Origin: CAYLJV01 sp964510375
GTDB taxonomy: Archaea; Hadarchaeota; Hadarchaeia; Hadarchaeales; JAGGTB01
Direction: 5' to 3'
Length of the DNA: 8,517 bases
Assembly (NCBI GenBank): GCA_964510375.1
Contig: CAZEBR010000049.1
Span: 1-8,517 of the forward strand
Positions 7,601 through 8,517 of the stretch are shown here, in pieces (within the stretch, counting starts at the first letter, position 1; the number at the start of each line of letters is the position of its first letter). The notes beneath the pieces are model-generated. The model was not told the origin of the DNA, did not search any database, and saw only the letters and a program-made list of their open reading frames with translations. A program made the translations under genes and the position numbers.

Positions 7601-7897
7601 GTCTTCTATAATATATTGGAAAATTCCATACAGCATTCGAGAGGTAGCAAGATCCGAATCCGAACGGAGAGCACCGCCGAGGAGATCACATGCACCGTCG
7701 AGGACGACGGAACGGGCATTTCTGACGATAAGAAGGGCGAAATTTTTGACAGGGGATACACCACGGACGATGAGAGAGGAACGGGTCTGGGTCTATTTCT
7801 TGTGAAAACACTCTTAGACATTTACGGGGGAAGCATTGAAGTCAAGGATTCCGAATTGGGTGGGGCGAGGTTCGACGTCCGCCTGCTGAAAGTATAA
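4655..7897 (+). CDS. Large soluble histidine kinase: receiver, six PAS, HisKA-HATPase
   Basis: 1080 residues, far longer than most archaeal kinases. The receiver (about 1-120) has D7/D8, phospho-acceptor D53 in ADYQMP, T82 and K104. Six PAS domains follow at about 135-250, 263-380, 390-502, 508-620, 630-743 and 748-865, each ending in a D-(I/V)-(T/S)-E-(R/H)-K linker. PAS3 carries C435, C446 and C449 (C-x10-C-x2-C-P), suggesting redox or metal sensing. PAS4 has the HPDDR signature of the PAS_3 type. The H-box LLRHD has H880; the HATPase has N986/N990, DDGTG (1017-1021) and GTGLG (1042-1046). No membrane helices are seen. The TTG start follows a GGGGT SD-like string 7-8 bases upstream and places the receiver at its expected beginning. 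No output domain is present. The gene appears to be transcribed alone from the TATA box near 4555. PAS2 and PAS5 are close copies, pointing to internal duplication. Confidence 0.95.
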   Translation: MKILHVDDEPAILEQAKIFLEKEVERFDVKTATSSAEALDMLEENSFDAVVADYQMPGMDGLEFLEVVRKDKNNDIPFIIFTGKGREKVAMEALNLGADRYLQKGGDSKTQYGVLAQAIVQEVEHYEAEKSFKSSEERYRRLFETAQDGMLILDAETGEVKDANPYIQDLTGYSKEELVGKELWEIGTFGNVVENRERFNKLVEEGYIRYEDLPLETKTGEEASVEFVSNTYEAGGEKVVQCNIRDVTERKKREEELQRERKRFRKIFNNVNDAIYLHELTEEGMPGEFVEVNDVASEMLGYSREELLEMSPRDIDSSENSGKLSEIMEELLEDGNARFEMKHRAKNGTEIPVEIHSHLFELEGEEKVLSVARDISERKEMENELKESEREKSLILDSASEIIAYHDTDHKLIWANQAFAESTGETVDDVKGRKCYDIWLGRENPCDGCPVDAALESGEPAEGEMSPPGEKNHWLIRGSPVRDEDGNIIGAIETASDITERKRSEERLARSQKLANVGSWEIELETGELTWSEETYRIFGVPVGESINYDEFLELIHPDDRDYVDEKWSEALETGNYDIEHRIVVDGETKWVREKADIILDEEGEPVEAIGSVQDITEHKKKEERIEQSREEYKELIDGMNDTAWVIGLDGSFLEVNEAAIEKLGYSREELLSMKPHDIDAELDPDEITKLIETMPEDEVQVFETAHETKSGEKIPVEISSSLITYKGETAILSIARDITERKKVEERLRFQANLLDQVENAVIATDPAGEITYWNEKAEELYGWESEEVLGENIMDVTPSLAGKEQAEDIMSTLRNGEKWSGEFMVERKDGTEFPAIVTDAPIFDEEGDMIGIVGVSTDISERKEIEDREDFLHSLLRHDLRNKVQIVQGYLELMEDYDLPEEARDHLSKAERGMSEGVEIIEKVRSLRRAQEEEVREISISSAVQSAVDQCESMAEEVNIEISVECPEDYRVKGGELLDRVFYNILENSIQHSRGSKIRIRTESTAEEITCTVEDDGTGISDDKKGEIFDRGYTTDDERGTGLGLFLVKTLLDIYGGSIEVKDSELGGARFDVRLLKV

Positions 7898-8165
7898 CCC
7901 GAGCATTAGTGGATTCCGCGCGTCAAGCTATAATTAAAAAGTTGAGGATTTGAAGAAGGTTTACGATAACGCTGGGATAGAGATTCTTGACCACGGTGGC
8001 TAGTCTCTCTGTTGCTCGAGATCGTGATCCTTATCCCGAAGGTAGCTGTTTGGGGATTACAGGTTCCTCGACCTGGCTGATTAATAATTAGCTAACAATG
8101 GTGCGAAGAGTATCTACGAGATTAGAATCTCTTGATTATAATGGAATTTAAATATTCTGAGAAAG
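7898..8165. other. Intergenic region with a possible decayed kinase remnant
   Basis: No open gene. Between about 7975 and 8120 there are scattered matches, in the right order, to the HisKA region of the neighbouring kinases. The clearest are TCTCTCT near 8004-8010, GGGAT near 8053, TCGACCTGGCTGAT at 8068-8081 (FLDLAD when read from 8064) and AATGGTGCGAAG at 8097-8108 (NGAK). Stops and frame changes break it. It may be a pseudogene fragment; the matches are short. Confidence 0.35.
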
Positions 8166-8189
8166 AATTAATAGTTTTTATTATTAATT
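8166..8189 (+). repeat. AT-rich inverted repeat upstream of the universal stress protein gene
   Basis: AATTAATA (8166-8173) and TATTAATT (8182-8189) form a perfect 8-bp inverted repeat with an 8-base, T-rich loop. It ends about 10 bp before the TATA-like element, a place where an activator or repressor could bind. AT-rich inverted repeats also arise by chance in such DNA. Confidence 0.35.
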
Positions 8190-8198
8190 AGTCAATGG

Positions 8199-8207
8199 AA
8201 TATATTT
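8199..8207 (+). promoter_or_regulatory. TATA-like promoter of the universal stress protein gene
   Basis: AATATATTT lies about 50 bp before the ATG at 8251; transcription would begin near 8226-8230, giving a leader of about 20-25 bases that contains the SD site. Confidence 0.45.
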
Positions 8208-8236
8208 TGAAAACTTTAATGTCAGATATATTTGTA

Positions 8237-8245
8237 AAAGGAGGT
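8237..8245 (+). promoter_or_regulatory. Strong Shine-Dalgarno site of the universal stress protein gene
   Basis: AAAGGAGGT, a full match to the usual 16S rRNA 3' end, stands 5 bases before the ATG at 8251. It is the strongest ribosome site in the window and fixes the start. Confidence 0.85.
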
Positions 8246-8250
8246 ATTTA

Positions 8251-8517
8251 ATGGAGAAAAATATTCTTGTTGGTTGGGACGGTTCCGAACAAGCCAAAAA
8301 TGCGTTGAAATACGCTATTGACGAAGCTAAAGATAAAAATTTTAAAAAAAGCACTGCGGTTTACGTTAAGAAAAAGGAAAGCATGAGAGTCAGGGAAATG
8401 TTAGAAGAATATAGGATAAAGATAAGCGACGAGGTTTTAAGGAAAAAGGAATCTTTTGTTGAAGCCCTTATGGAAGAAGCCCGATGTTTGGGTAGGAATA
8501 AAAATATAGAGATAGAA
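8251..8517 (+). CDS. Universal stress protein (UspA) family, N-terminal part (3' end outside window)
   Basis: 89 codons run from ATG to the window edge with no stop. The N-terminus ILVGWDGSEQAKNAL is the classic first strand and phosphate-side Asp of the UspA nucleotide-binding fold, followed by the first helix (KYAIDEAKD) and a second strand (STAVYV). A long charged helical segment (about residues 42-80) follows, as in the family. The C-terminal G-x2-G-x9-G-S/T ATP-binding motif would lie beyond the window, so ATP binding cannot be judged. USPs are small cytoplasmic proteins that act in stress tolerance or as ligand-binding regulators. The gene has its own TATA-like element and a perfect SD. 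It is more AT- and Lys-rich than the kinases. Its link to them is position only. Confidence 0.8.
   Translation, partial: MEKNILVGWDGSEQAKNALKYAIDEAKDKNFKKSTAVYVKKKESMRVREMLEEYRIKISDEVLRKKESFVEALMEEARCLGRNKNIEIE

Noticed and set aside
1..8517. CRISPR array, tRNA or rRNA genes, insertion sequence ends
   Set aside because: No regularly spaced direct repeats, cloverleaf-like segments, transposase-like protein or long terminal inverted repeats were seen on either strand.

Overview
The window looks archaeal. TATA-like elements sit at promoter distance from starts, Shine-Dalgarno (SD) sites are GGAGG-type, several starts are GTG or TTG, and the kinases resemble the soluble PAS/receiver histidine kinases common in Euryarchaeota. 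The proteins are very rich in Glu, Asp and Lys, which fits a salt- or heat-adapted archaeon. A lineage such as MSBL1 or a relative is a guess from style only; no marker gene is present.

Layout, all genes on the + strand. (1) 1-648: C-terminal catalytic half of a histidine kinase, cut by the window edge. (2) 839-1990: a 12-helix major facilitator transporter, intact in one frame except for an in-frame TAG at 1655-1657. (3) 1991-2395: AT-rich non-coding DNA ending in a TATA-like promoter. (4) 2396-2923: a small protein with two four-cysteine zinc ribbons and an unrecognised C-terminal region, followed 10 bp later by (5) 2934-4358, a receiver-PAS-histidine kinase; the pair is probably one operon. 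(6) 4359-4654: intergenic region with a strong TATA box. (7) 4655-7897: a 1080-residue kinase with an N-terminal receiver, six PAS domains (one with a cysteine cluster) and a HisKA/HATPase core. (8) 7898-8250: non-coding DNA that may contain a heavily decayed kinase remnant, then a promoter. (9) 8251-8517: start of a universal stress protein (UspA) family gene, cut by the window edge.

How the genes may work together: the three kinases are close paralogues with the same unusual H-box and an almost identical C-terminus, so this is a tandem-expanded family. They have no membrane segments and should sense cytoplasmic cues (redox, small ligands or partner proteins). No response regulator with an output domain is encoded here. 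The receivers are fused to the N-termini of the kinases, so phosphate may pass within or between these proteins or to effectors elsewhere. The zinc-ribbon protein is the best local candidate for a partner. The points most worth following up are the TAG codon in the transporter (nonsense mutation, sequencing error or pyrrolysine), the zinc-ribbon/kinase pair, the Cys-containing PAS domain, and signs of duplication, possible gene conversion and decay within the kinase family.
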